Assembly: GCF_900100705.1 (NCBI RefSeq)
Contig: NZ_FNCH01000031.1
Span: 1 to 52,809, forward strand
DNA from: Pedobacter terrae
GTDB taxonomy: Bacteria; Bacteroidota; Bacteroidia; Sphingobacteriales; Sphingobacteriaceae
Direction: 5' to 3'
DNA length: 52,809 bases
Shown here: in pieces, positions 24,181 to 31,918 of the stretch
How positions within the stretch are numbered: the stretch's first letter is position 1
Layout of the letters: each line of letters opens with the position of its first letter
Program-made: the position numbers and the translations under genes
Notes under the pieces: model-generated
What the model was told of the DNA's origin: nothing
The model's database searches: none
The model's input: the letters and a program-made list of their open reading frames with translations, nothing else

Positions 24181-24419
24181 CAAAAATAATGCTTGGGCAG
24201 GCGCAGAAAGAAGAAGTAGTATATTGAAGATGATCGTCACCCTGACCTGTAGCGCAGCGGAAAGCTACGCAGTAAATTTATTTCAGGGTCTATCCGGTAA
24301 TTAATATATCTGTATACAAATTTAATTCTTCTTTTAGTTTGTTTTTTAGCAGCTTAATTATAAATTTTTGCTATATTTATGTCGCGAACACAGTTAGGCA
24401 TTTATTTAATTTTTTTAAA

Positions 24420-24865
24420 ATGCACCTAACAAAAAATCAAATTACTTTAGCTAAACTGGAGTTTAGTTATCGCACACTCAAAAGGCCTTTTAATGTAAAC
24501 CTGGTCCAAAATTCAATTCAATTTTTAAAACAGCTCCGCGGCAAACCATCATCTGGTAAAGAATGCGATTGGTATGTGCTGTTTGTAAATCGAAACCACG
24601 AGGTTTTTTGCTGGCACAAGCTAAAGCAACAGGCCAAACCAATTAACTGCATACAGCAACTGGCGGGCTTGGCTGTTGCCTGTAATGCTTATGGTGTACT
24701 GGTGGTAAACTATTGCGATGTGAAAGCATTAAGGTTAACCCCCTCGACGAACTTTTTGTAAGCACCTGTTTTAATACCTGCGCAAAGCTAAACATCGAAA
24801 TTATCGATTATGTAATCTGTAATGCGCAAACGCATTATAGTTTTAGGGATGGGTATAGGGATTAA
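24420..24865 (+). pseudogene. Decayed, frameshifted RadC-like (JAB domain) gene
   Basis: Residues after MHLTKNQITLAKLEFSYRTL follow the RadC/JAB layout: DWYVLFVNRNHEVF matches the 'f.vl.lNr.n.vl' block, and AACNAYGVLVVNY matches the strand before the metal site. The HxHPSG metal motif is replaced by VNYCDVK, so protease-type zinc ligands are lost. The frame stops at 24761. Shifting frame at the CCCCC run (24739-24743) continues to TAA 24863-24865, with the typical C-terminal part LDELFVSTCF...LNIEIIDYVI...HYSFRD. A single missing base there would restore one protein of about 150 residues. It lies alone in repeat DNA, far from any mobile element. Confidence 0.6.
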
Positions 24866-24871
24866 AAAATT

Positions 24872-24897
24872 ACTGGGCTGTTGAAAGGCAGCCCAGT
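24872..24897 (-). terminator. Hairpin terminator after the SUKH gene
   Basis: ACTGGGCTG pairs perfectly with CAGCCCAGT around TTGAAAGG. On the minus strand AATTTTTT follows, so it suits transcripts coming from the SMI1/KNR4 gene. Confidence 0.65.
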
Positions 24898-24936
24898 GCA
24901 TATATGTTAGTTTTAATAGTTATTAGTAGGCCGCTT

Positions 24937-24988
24937 CGTCATTGCGAACCGAAGGGTGAGGGTTATTGTGGTGGCGTGAAGCAATCTT
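24937..24988 (+). repeat. CGTCATTGCGAAC element
   Basis: A free-standing copy of the last 50 bases of the 145-base repeat: CGTCATTGCGAACCGAAG to GTGGCGTGAAGCAATCTT. It lies just after the SUKH gene stop. Confidence 0.75.
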
Positions 24989-25019
24989 CTAAAGCGCTAA
25001 TTTGCCGAAAAATTATTGG

Positions 25020-25496
25020 TTAACCAAGGTTCTTATTTAACCTGTCCCAAAAGCTATTATTATTATTATTATTATTCAATTTGCTAAAGAGCCCACCTGT
25101 AAGGTAAATTTCCAGAAATTCGAATATCGAATTGCTTTGGACGGTCATTTCTTTAGTTTCATGATCATTATTAAGAATTTCATAACTTCCTCCTTCATTT
25201 AGCTGGATTAACCATTGATCACTGTAAATCATATATTCAGCAAAATGAAGCATATTGCTTTTCAACTCATTTAGGTAATCAATTACCTCTGATATCTGAA
25301 CTATCCTAAACATAAAATCTTCTGTTTCTATTCCATCGCAAAAGGTGTAGAATTCGATAAGATCAGACGGTAGCGGGCAACTAAGTTTTGATTGTAAATC
25401 TGTAATATCTTGTTCGCTGCATGGCTTATTAAAGATAATACCCAGTTTTTTAATGATACCTTTTTTGTTTTCAAAAAGTTGTTTGAATTTGTTCAT
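25020..25496 (-). CDS. SMI1/KNR4-family (SUKH) protein with poly-Asn tract
   Basis: Starting at MNKFKQLF (25496), the 158-residue protein has the SUKH core. The helix LGIIFNKPCSEQDITDLQSK is followed by LPSDLIEFYTFCDGIE, the signature 'LP..l..fy...nG', and an alpha/beta domain with LIQLNEGGSYEILNNDH. SUKH proteins are often immunity proteins against polymorphic toxins, but many are orphan. The residues upstream to 25526 come from a CACGCG-GCAA-CGCGTG hairpin and are unlikely to be coding. Near the C-terminus, seven Asn are encoded by (AAT)7, a possible slippage site. No toxin gene is visible in the window. The DNA is AT-rich compared with the flanks. Confidence 0.72.
   Translation of the reverse strand: MNKFKQLFENKKGIIKKLGIIFNKPCSEQDITDLQSKLSCPLPSDLIEFYTFCDGIETEDFMFRIVQISEVIDYLNELKSNMLHFAEYMIYSDQWLIQLNEGGSYEILNNDHETKEMTVQSNSIFEFLEIYLTGGLFSKLNNNNNNNSFWDRLNKNLG
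25056..25076 (-). repeat. (AAT)7 microsatellite in the SUKH gene
   Basis: Seven uninterrupted AAT codons give a run of seven Asn. Length change by whole units would keep the frame. Confidence 0.9.
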
Positions 25497-25620
25497 GGGG
25501 ATAGCGTCAAATTTCACACGCGGCAACGCGTGCGCTAGCGGGGTTAATTTGATTAAGAAAGAGATTAATTTTTTGGCTTCAATATAGCAAATTACCCTTG
25601 CAGAGAATCAGAGAGTTGTT

Positions 25621-25965
25621 TTAGCATTTCTGAAGGGCTATAGATAACCCAATAATTCCAACTACAATAGGAATCCAAGCCTTATGTTTGTCCAGTAAGA
25701 CGAAAAATTCAATGACATTATGTTTTAAATAACCGCGTTTGGCAATTTTCATTCCTAATGATTTGATGTTATATGAGCTATAATCATTATATCCTCCACC
25801 TATCCAAAAATAATTTACAATGTCCTTATTTATTAGTGAGTCTAAAGTTTTCTTCAAATTATCATCACTGAAATTATTAAATGATTTTGCCAGATTTTTA
25901 GGCTCAATACAATCAACAGTACTAAATACTTTGATCATTTTCCATTCTGAGAGGTTAATAAACAT
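25621..25965 (-). CDS. Unknown protein with C-terminal membrane helix
   Basis: The 114-residue protein has a soluble N-terminal part and one C-terminal hydrophobic helix (about residues 95-110, IPIVVGIIGLSIAL). The segment DDNLKKTLDSLINKDIVNYF followed by YNIKSLGMKIAKRGYLK looks like the second half of a winged-helix domain, with a TxxG-type turn. That is a suggestion only. An alternative start is the Met at residue 10. It lies between SUKH and another unknown gene on the same strand, in AT-rich DNA, and could be part of an immunity-type or transferred cluster. Confidence 0.5.
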   Translation of the reverse strand: MFINLSEWKMIKVFSTVDCIEPKNLAKSFNNFSDDNLKKTLDSLINKDIVNYFWIGGGYNDYSSYNIKSLGMKIAKRGYLKHNVIEFFVLLDKHKAWIPIVVGIIGLSIALQKC

Positions 25966-26063
25966 TTTAATTGTGTGTAGGTGCTATTACTTTTGTTTTT
26001 GGAATTAAGGAAGTTAACTTACTATTCTGCTCTAAACCAAAAGGCTAGTTTTTAGAAATTGAA

Positions 26064-26351
26064 TTAGTCTTTTTGATAAATATCTGCAAATGCTTGTAAG
26101 CATTCGTTCCTAATTTCTACAGGTAATTCATCTTTAATCTTAAAAGATAAATTATTACCAGATTGATAGGTTATCCAATAATTATGTAATCTATCTGGCT
26201 TCTTTCCAGAGATAATATCTTCTCTATTAGAAAACCAATTTTCATATTTTAGTTCTATAGCATTTAATTTAGCTTCAAACAATGTTTCTTTATCTAGTCC
26301 TTCCTGAGAGAAGAGCGCTTTCTTTAGATCATTCATATTCAAATATAACAA
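26064..26351 (-). CDS. Unknown small soluble protein
   Basis: The 95-residue protein (90 if started at MNDLKKAL) is charged and helical, with Trp/Tyr-rich patches (ELKYENWFSNRED, LHNYWITYQSG). It has no signal peptide or membrane segment. I do not recognise the family. It is on the same strand as the SUKH gene and the frameshifted DUF2310 gene, in low-G+C DNA. Its size and position fit an orphan immunity protein, but nothing in the sequence proves this. Confidence 0.5.
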   Translation of the reverse strand: MLYLNMNDLKKALFSQEGLDKETLFEAKLNAIELKYENWFSNREDIISGKKPDRLHNYWITYQSGNNLSFKIKDELPVEIRNECLQAFADIYQKD

Positions 26352-26503
26352 ATCACAGCTATTATTTGGAGGATATCGAGAAAAGGCGGAAGTTTAGATT
26401 AAATAACAAAGGGGAATATTACTGCCCTTACTAGCGCAAATCTTAGTGGGTAGGGCGGGGCGGTGATGACTTGTGCTTTTCATAATTTAGATAGATAAAC
26501 TCA

Positions 26504-27275
26504 TTAACTGTTCATTGATACCGTTGATATTATTTTACACGCATCACATTTAAAGTCATACTGGTTGTTAAGTTGTGTTTTTAAATCCCATTTCTGATTA
26601 CAACCCGGACAAGGCCTTGTCAGCTCAGCTCCTTTATGCTTCTTGTAGTTATGTAAAATAATAAAAAGTGGGAATAGAGGTCAGCTCTGCTATTTTCTTG
26701 CAAATTTCGAGTCCCTGTTTGGATAGTTCAGAATCAATTGCTTGCATTTGGTTTAAAGCCCAACGTTCTCCAACTTCACAATTCATTTGCAAACTGTCGC
26801 ACGAAATATAATTTGTTTCCCAACTTAAAATAGGCATATAGCCATGATCGTAATAAATTGGTAATCTATAGAGTGGAACTGATTTAAAGCAAGTCCCACA
26901 AGTTAACGGAGATTTGATTGTAATATAATTTGTAATCAGAATATAGAAATCAGGCTTTTTACATTTGCAAGGAGATTTATAACTATCATACGACTTTCCG
27001 ATAGTTTTATATTTCAGCTTAGCATTACAGATATCCTCAATTTTTTTTGTTTGTCTATTTACATAGAAGTTATTAAATTTCTTATGGAGAGAATTTTTCT
27101 CAAGCGTGAAGGGTAAACAAACTATTTTGTCGTTTTTAATATACTGAGATTCTATTCTTCCTTGTGTCTGTCCATTTCCACGATAAAAAGACATCAGTAC
27201 ATTAAACTCATCAATAAGTTCATCTTTATCCAATTTTTTTGTCTTTATATCAATTGATATTTCTTGAATATACAT
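26504..27275 (-). pseudogene. DUF2310 Zn-ribbon protein, frameshifted near the 3' end
   Basis: The first 208 residues (27275 down to 26649) match my memory of DUF2310, a family with predicted nucleic-acid-binding zinc ribbons. Visible parts are MYIQEISIDI, YRGNGQTQGRIESQYI, a Cys cluster CKCKKPDFYILITNY, CGTCFKSVPLY and CEVGERWALNQMQ. The frame then stops after FYYFT. One frame over, the protein continues LHNYKKHKGAELTRP, CPGC, NQKWDLKTQ, KCDAC and ends SMNS at 26504-26506. That supplies the second half of the expected C-terminus, with two CxxC pairs. Removing one T from the TTTT run at 26655-26658 joins both parts into about 256 residues. It may be a real mutation or a sequence error. Confidence 0.75.
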
Positions 27276-27499
27276 GGTATCTTTTATAATTACGGGGAAT
27301 GTTCTAATTTAAGTATAATAAAAAGAACGTATCGGTTGGCTCAAAATCATTCTGCTTTAGATATTATTTTAAACACATTCAGTCTTTTGCGCCGTCCTCA
27401 AGTACTAATACTTGCGCTACGATAGTTCCCTAAAACCCAAAGAACAAATCGGTATCTGGTTTTCTATCACCATTTACTATGCATGCATTATAAATCTGT

Positions 27500-27507
27500 T
27501 ATCTTTG
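27500..27507 (+). promoter_or_regulatory. Possible -7 element for the FUSC gene
   Basis: TATCTTTG matches TAnnTTTG, 37 bases before the ATG at 27545. The -33 region is not clear. A CAAGTA-CTAA-TACTTG dyad at 27399-27414 lies about 85 bases upstream of it. Confidence 0.45.
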
Positions 27508-27544
27508 CAGCATTTACCAATTATCAGCATTCGTTAACATATAC

Positions 27545-29626
27545 ATGGGCAAAAACAGCATTGGCTCTACCATTTCGTATTTCTTTTTGGGAGAGTACTT
27601 TTCTGATGCCCTGCGCACCACCATTACCGTGGTGTTACCCATTATTTTATTCTTTTACCTGGGCAATGCCGAGGCAGCAAAAGGAATAGGGGTTGGTGCT
27701 TTATTAATCAGCCTGACCGATTTGCCCGATAACCGATTGAATAAACTGAAAACGGCCTTATCCAGTATCATCGTATTTTTCCTGGCCACATGGGTGGTTT
27801 CATCCGTATTGTACAGTCCATACCTTACCACGGCAGTGGTGGTTATGGCGGCTTTTGGCTGTTCCATGTTTGCGGTATATGGGCAAAAACTCTCGTTGAT
27901 TGGCACCATGGCCCTGATTGTATGCACCTTTGTAATGGGGCTCCATCCGGCCAGGCCGCTGTACTTTAGTAGTTATATTTTGGTGGGTGGTGTATGGTAT
28001 TATGTCATCAGCCTGATCCAGATTTTGATACGGCCTTACCGTTCGCTGCACCACGCTATTTTCGAATGCCTGATGAGCAGTGCCTCATTTTTAAATGCAA
28101 AGGCTAAAAATTATGATGTGGATGTGCCGCTCGATCCGCAACAGAAAGAAGCCATTAAACTGCACATTAAGGTAAACCAGAAACACGAGCTGATCCGCAA
28201 CCTGTTGCTTACCGATAAATACGCCATGAATCCCGACAACCCCAAAGGCCGGTTGTTGCTGGAACGGGCCAGGTTACTGATTGATTTATATGAGCAGTTG
28301 AATGCCGTACATTACGATTATGCTTTGGTACGAAAAACTTTGGATACTGGCACGAGTTTAAAACTGATTGCCGGTTTGATTAGATTACTGGCTAAAGAAC
28401 TGGAGCAGTTGGGCAGGCACGTGCGTTCGGCAAAGGCATATAAAGGAGAGGTAGCCACCAACATCGAATATCAGCAGCAACGCATCATGTTATTGCAGGA
28501 GATGGAACGTTTAAACGAAAGCCAGCGTAAAATTGTGCTGAAGGTGGTTTCGAACATGAACGATATTGTGCGGATTATCGAGATGATCAGGGGGAATGAG
28601 CGCACCACCGAAAAACACCTGCAGGAACTGAGCGGAAAGATTTCTTACCCACTGTTTATTACCGGCGATCGTTTTTCCATTCAGGAACACCTGACACTAA
28701 AATCACCCATATTCAGGTTTTCGCTGCGGCTGGCTATCTGTTTCGTGTTTGGTTTCCTGCTCATCTGGCAGTTGGAGCCGAGCAAATACAGCTATTGGCT
28801 TTTCTTAACACTGGTTATAGTCGCGCGACCAAAATTTTCGATTACCTGGAAAAGGAATTTACAGCGTTTAAAAGGCAGTATGGGCGGGGTGGCTATCGGA
28901 CTGATCATTATCTATTTTGTGAAAAGTCCGGCGGTGCTGCTTTCTTTTTCAGTGGTTTTCTTACTTGGTTTTTATGCCTTTAACCGCTTAAATTATACGG
29001 TAAGTGTACTGTGTATTACACCTGCGGTTATTTTAACACTGGGCAGTTATCAGGGGCATTTCGATCACCTGGTGCACGATCGGATTATCTTCACCGTACT
29101 GGGCTGTGTAATTGCCATTTTTGCCACCTATTTGTTCCCAATTTGGGATAGCCAGCAGCTAAGGGCAAAAATTACAGATGCAGTTAAAGCCAGTATCCGT
29201 TACCTCGAGGTGGCCATTCAAAACCACGCCGAACGGGATGAGAATCAATCGCGTATGGCACGAAAAAATGCCAATTTAAGTTTGTCTGGCTTAAGCGAAG
29301 CGATTGATTCCGCCAACCAGGAACCGATGCGGAAACACATCGATTTTAATGGACTTTATGATGTACAGGCTATTATTTACCAGATTAATGCCATCATCAC
29401 TTCTATATACCTTTCGGGTCATCATCAATCGGGGCAGGCCAATGCGTTGCTGGTTAAACAAATTGTAAGTAACCTGAGTAATGGAACTGAATTAAAAAGC
29501 GATGCAGTACCGAGTGTTGATGTTATGGATTTAAATCATGACGATCATTCTACCAGTCAGAAGTTGGTACACATTGCTGCTTTATCGTTCGAATTTAAGC
29601 GGTTTAGTGCTGGTTTTTTGGGGTGA
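27545..29626 (+). CDS. FUSC-family (YccS/YhfK-like) inner-membrane protein
   Basis: The 693-residue protein has the duplicated FUSC layout. A first group of about six helices (residues 20-165) is followed by a long cytoplasmic helical region (about 180-385). A second helix group (about 395-525, starting SPIFRFSLRLAICFVFGFLL) and a C-terminal helical domain complete it. The block WKRNLQRLKGSMGGVAIGL is the family's conserved second repeat motif. FUSC proteins resemble aromatic-acid efflux pumps such as AaeB and fusaric-acid resistance proteins, but the YccS group is of unknown substrate. The gene stands alone between repeat regions. Base composition is higher in G+C than the islet to its left, so it belongs to the core genome. 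Confidence 0.88.
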   Translation: MGKNSIGSTISYFFLGEYFSDALRTTITVVLPIILFFYLGNAEAAKGIGVGALLISLTDLPDNRLNKLKTALSSIIVFFLATWVVSSVLYSPYLTTAVVVMAAFGCSMFAVYGQKLSLIGTMALIVCTFVMGLHPARPLYFSSYILVGGVWYYVISLIQILIRPYRSLHHAIFECLMSSASFLNAKAKNYDVDVPLDPQQKEAIKLHIKVNQKHELIRNLLLTDKYAMNPDNPKGRLLLERARLLIDLYEQLNAVHYDYALVRKTLDTGTSLKLIAGLIRLLAKELEQLGRHVRSAKAYKGEVATNIEYQQQRIMLLQEMERLNESQRKIVLKVVSNMNDIVRIIEMIRGNERTTEKHLQELSGKISYPLFITGDRFSIQEHLTLKSPIFRFSLRLAICFVFGFLLIWQLEPSKYSYWLFLTLVIVARPKFSITWKRNLQRLKGSMGGVAIGLIIIYFVKSPAVLLSFSVVFLLGFYAFNRLNYTVSVLCITPAVILTLGSYQGHFDHLVHDRIIFTVLGCVIAIFATYLFPIWDSQQLRAKITDAVKASIRYLEVAIQNHAERDENQSRMARKNANLSLSGLSEAIDSANQEPMRKHIDFNGLYDVQAIIYQINAIITSIYLSGHHQSGQANALLVKQIVSNLSNGTELKSDAVPSVDVMDLNHDDHSTSQKLVHIAALSFEFKRFSAGFLG

Positions 29627-29868
29627 GCTTGATTGCTTGTCAGTCTGAGCGGAGTCGAAGACCTCGTTAATAGCTCAATTTAGTTGTTTTTTTGGAAATG
29701 AAAGGGCAGTATATCTTGGCGGATTGTAGTCCTGCTTTCCATTCCAAGTCCTCGCTGCGCTGTGGGCTTTCCATTCCAATCAGGTTTATTCACGAAGTTC
29801 AGCGCTGGTTCTGGGGGTTACAGTTAATTGTTTATGAATGTATTGCGACATTATGTATTTCCATCTAG

Positions 29869-30040
29869 CCAGGCCTTGGCACTGTATCTCCGTTCTACTT
29901 AAATCCGGCCTAACAAATTTTTCGGACTCCATTGGCCAAGCCCTACCACTGACTTTGAAAGAAAAATTTTCAGCCGGCATTTTTTGTTACTTTTTGATGC
30001 CAAAAAGTAAGAGCCCTTCGGCGGCGGCGAGCCGAGGCAA
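29869..30040 (+). repeat. 170-base dispersed repeat, copy 2
   Basis: Counterpart of 21919-22090. The 3' third is nearly identical, with AAATTTTTCGGACT, AAAATTTTCAGCCGGCATTT and the TTACTTTTTG/CAAAAAGTAA palindrome, ending GCCCTTCGGCGGCGGCGAG. The 5' part differs at many positions. Confidence 0.85.
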
Positions 30041-30070
30041 GACTGAACCGTAGGACAAAGGAAAATTGAA

Positions 30071-30410
30071 ATGACGATGCTTGGGAGTCGTTTGTACTGG
30101 TCGTCATCATCTCGATTGTAGCGCAGCGGAATGCCCGCCTGTGCGGACAGGCCTGCCCGTACAGGCGGGGAGAGATCTTTGAACCTGGTTATTGAAATCT
30201 GGTTTAAAAGATTTCTCGACTGCACTGCGTTTCGCTCGAAATGACGATGCTTGGGAGTCGTTTGTACTGGTCGTCATCATCTCGACTGTAGCGCAGCGGA
30301 ATGCCCGCCTGTGAGGACAGGCCTGCCCGTACAGGCGGGGAGAGATCTTTGAACCTGGTTATTAAAATCTACTTTAAAAGATTTCTCGACTGCGCTGCGT
30401 TTCTCTCGAA
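30071..30410 (+). repeat. 170-bp tandem duplication containing paired REP elements
   Basis: Units 30071-30240 and 30241-30410 differ at only a few bases; a third begins at 30411 for about 12 bases. Each unit holds a paired REP (30102-30246 and 30272-30416) with CGTCATCATCTCGA head and CTCGAAATGACG tail. The intact 36-base palindromes lie at 30134-30169 and 30304-30339. Confidence 0.9.
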
Positions 30411-30559
30411 ATGACGATGCTTCAGGACAGATTTAGCCACCATCTCTGTATTCTCTGCCTCCTTAGCAATCAAATCGTAAACCAGCGGTAATAAATTTGT
30501 TTGATTTACCCGCCGCCAATTGTATATTACTATATTGTGCCCGTTTTAAACATGCTTAT

Positions 30560-31219
30560 ATGAAAAAATCATCCTTTGTTCTGCTTATCCTCTCTCTTTT
30601 AACCATAACCACTTTTGCCCAAAAGAAACCCAACTTTTGGGATGATGTACAGGTAATTAAAAAGTACGATCAGATGTATAAACCACCCGTAAACCCGGTG
30701 CTGTTTGTGGGGAGCTCATCTATCCGTAAATGGGACGATTGTACACAGATTTTTGCCAAATACAATGCCTTAAACAGGGGGATTGGCGGTGCCGTTATTA
30801 ACGATATTACTTATTATTTAAATGATGTTGTTTTTCCTTACCATCCCAAACAAATTGTACTTTATGTAGGTGAGAACGACCTGCCTAATGATACGGTAAC
30901 ACCTGACACCGTACTGAACCGTACCCTTAAACTATATAAAGCCATTAGGGCCAAACTTCCAACTGTCCCTATTGTGTATATTTCTATTAAACCGAGCCCA
31001 AGCAGGGATAAATTTAAGGAGAAAGCAGTAGCATCTAACGCATTAATTAAAAAGTTTCTTGCCGGAGAAGCGAATACAACCTTTGTTAATGTTTATTCTT
31101 TAATGTTAACAAAAGATGGAAAATTAAGACCCGAACTTTTTGTGGAAGATATGTTGCATATGAATGCTAAAGGTTATGCCATCTGGAAAAAAGCGGTTGA
31201 ACCGCATTTGTTGAAGTAG
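30560..31219 (+). CDS. Secreted SGNH/GDSL-family hydrolase
   Basis: The 219-residue mature-type protein starts at MKKSSFVLLI (30560) with a Sec signal ending TTFAQ. SGNH blocks are visible: block I LFVGSSSIRKWDD (catalytic Ser), block II GIGGAVINDI, block III GENDLPND (oxyanion Asn) and block V DMLHMNAKGY (Asp and His of the triad). It is an esterase or acyl-hydrolase, likely periplasmic. The longer frame from 30497 would place 21 residues ahead of the signal peptide and is rejected. It may deacetylate carbohydrate, but no direct partner is adjacent; the PUL starts 700 bases downstream. Confidence 0.88.
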   Translation: MKKSSFVLLILSLLTITTFAQKKPNFWDDVQVIKKYDQMYKPPVNPVLFVGSSSIRKWDDCTQIFAKYNALNRGIGGAVINDITYYLNDVVFPYHPKQIVLYVGENDLPNDTVTPDTVLNRTLKLYKAIRAKLPTVPIVYISIKPSPSRDKFKEKAVASNALIKKFLAGEANTTFVNVYSLMLTKDGKLRPELFVEDMLHMNAKGYAIWKKAVEPHLLK

Positions 31220-31327
31220 ATTTTAGAGTCGGAAGTCCGAAGACTAAAGTTGAATACCAAACATAAATTCCGTCATTTCGACCGGAGTGCAATGATGGCT
31301 CACTAATCAAATTATATTTTGATACGT

Positions 31328-31403
31328 CGTCATTCCCAATTTAATTGGGAATCTTAATGCTATTGCAAAGCGCTTTAAGATTCCCGCCTGCGCGAGAATG
31401 ACG
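31328..31403 (+). repeat. REP-like element, GTCATTCCC family, copy 2
   Basis: Reads CGTCATTCCCAATTTAATTG to GCGCGAGAATGACG. It shares with 20703-20784 the inner block AAAGCGCTTTAAGATTCCCG (here inside 31367-31386), but lies in the opposite orientation. Confidence 0.8.
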
Positions 31404-31466
31404 AAAAACAAAATTAAATTTTGGGCTTAAATACTAGATTTTACTTTTGAGAAAGCCTCATTTCTT

Positions 31467-31842
31467 CGCGCGTTAGAAGCGAGCGCAAGCTTGGTAACTA
31501 GGGTTTTACCATGTAAGATATATAAGGACGCGTCAGCTTACATGACCTGAAATTTCTTATATGTTTAGAAATTTCACGAGGTTGTTCAGTACAAATAAAC
31601 CACGGTCTCCAATAAACTAGCCCCGATAGAACGAAAAGCCCGGAGCGCAGCGAGGACTTGCAGAGAAAGCGGGACCGAACCTAACCTACTAACCACAGGT
31701 AGTGCGCTTCAAAATAATAGGAAGACTAAAGCGGAAAGACCAAAGCAAAAAGTTAGATGTTTAAAGATGTCTTTATAAATGGTGCGCATTAAACGATACA
31801 ATCGTTAAACTATTTATGCACGCGTTAGAAACGCGCGCAAGC
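31467..31842. repeat. Hairpin-rich segment flanked by two CGCGTTAGAA repeats
   Basis: Flanks: CGCGCGTTAGAAGCGAGCGC (from 31467) and CACGCGTTAGAAACGCGCGC (31819-31838), same orientation, each followed by AAGC. Inside, two adjacent perfect hairpins occur: CATGTAAG/CTTACATG (31510-31544) and TGAAATTTCT/AGAAATTTCA (31548-31576). A GC-rich string AAAGCCCGGAGCGCAGCGAG follows (about 31638-31657). The 25-base repeat shared with 11036 lies at 31722-31746. A related CACGCG hairpin exists at 25516-25531. Confidence 0.6.
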
Positions 31843-31918
31843 CAGTGAAATTGTAAGCGCGGTTAACCAGAATTAAAATTATATATTTATTATTGCGTTT
31901 TAACTCCTCCCTAACCAA

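Larger units (their letters stand above)
23187..24419. other. Gene-free repeat-rich region
   Basis: Beyond the tandem array it contains a TTAATTTAATGGG / ACCCGTTAAT inverted repeat (about 23274-23315) and an 'AGTCGGTAGTCCGGAGTCGG' short-period string near 23428. It also holds the 145-base repeat, three REP-type elements and a CACGGA inverted repeat (24118-24180). No convincing gene is seen. Confidence 0.65.
29627..30559. other. Gene-free repeat region between FUSC and SGNH genes
   Basis: It holds a short 'CTGAGCGGAGTCGAAG' repeat near 29645, the 170-base repeat copy 2, and the 170-bp tandem REP duplication. No gene of its own is apparent. Confidence 0.65.
31220..31918. other. Gene-free structured region upstream of the PUL regulator
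   Basis: It contains a short 'AGTCGGAAGTCCGAAGAC' string, the GTCATTCCC element (31328-31403), and a composite of hairpins between two CGCGTTAGAA repeats (31467-31842). The regulator gene starts at 31919. No coding signal is seen. Confidence 0.65.

Noticed and set aside
25020..27275. The islet as an active toxin-antitoxin or defence system.
   Set aside because: No toxin, nuclease, NTPase or reverse transcriptase domain is visible; only a SUKH fold and unknown small proteins can be supported.
29786..30225. Minus and plus frames of 60-108 residues in the repeat region after FUSC.
   Set aside because: They are translations of the 170-base repeat and REP elements and reappear wherever those repeats occur.
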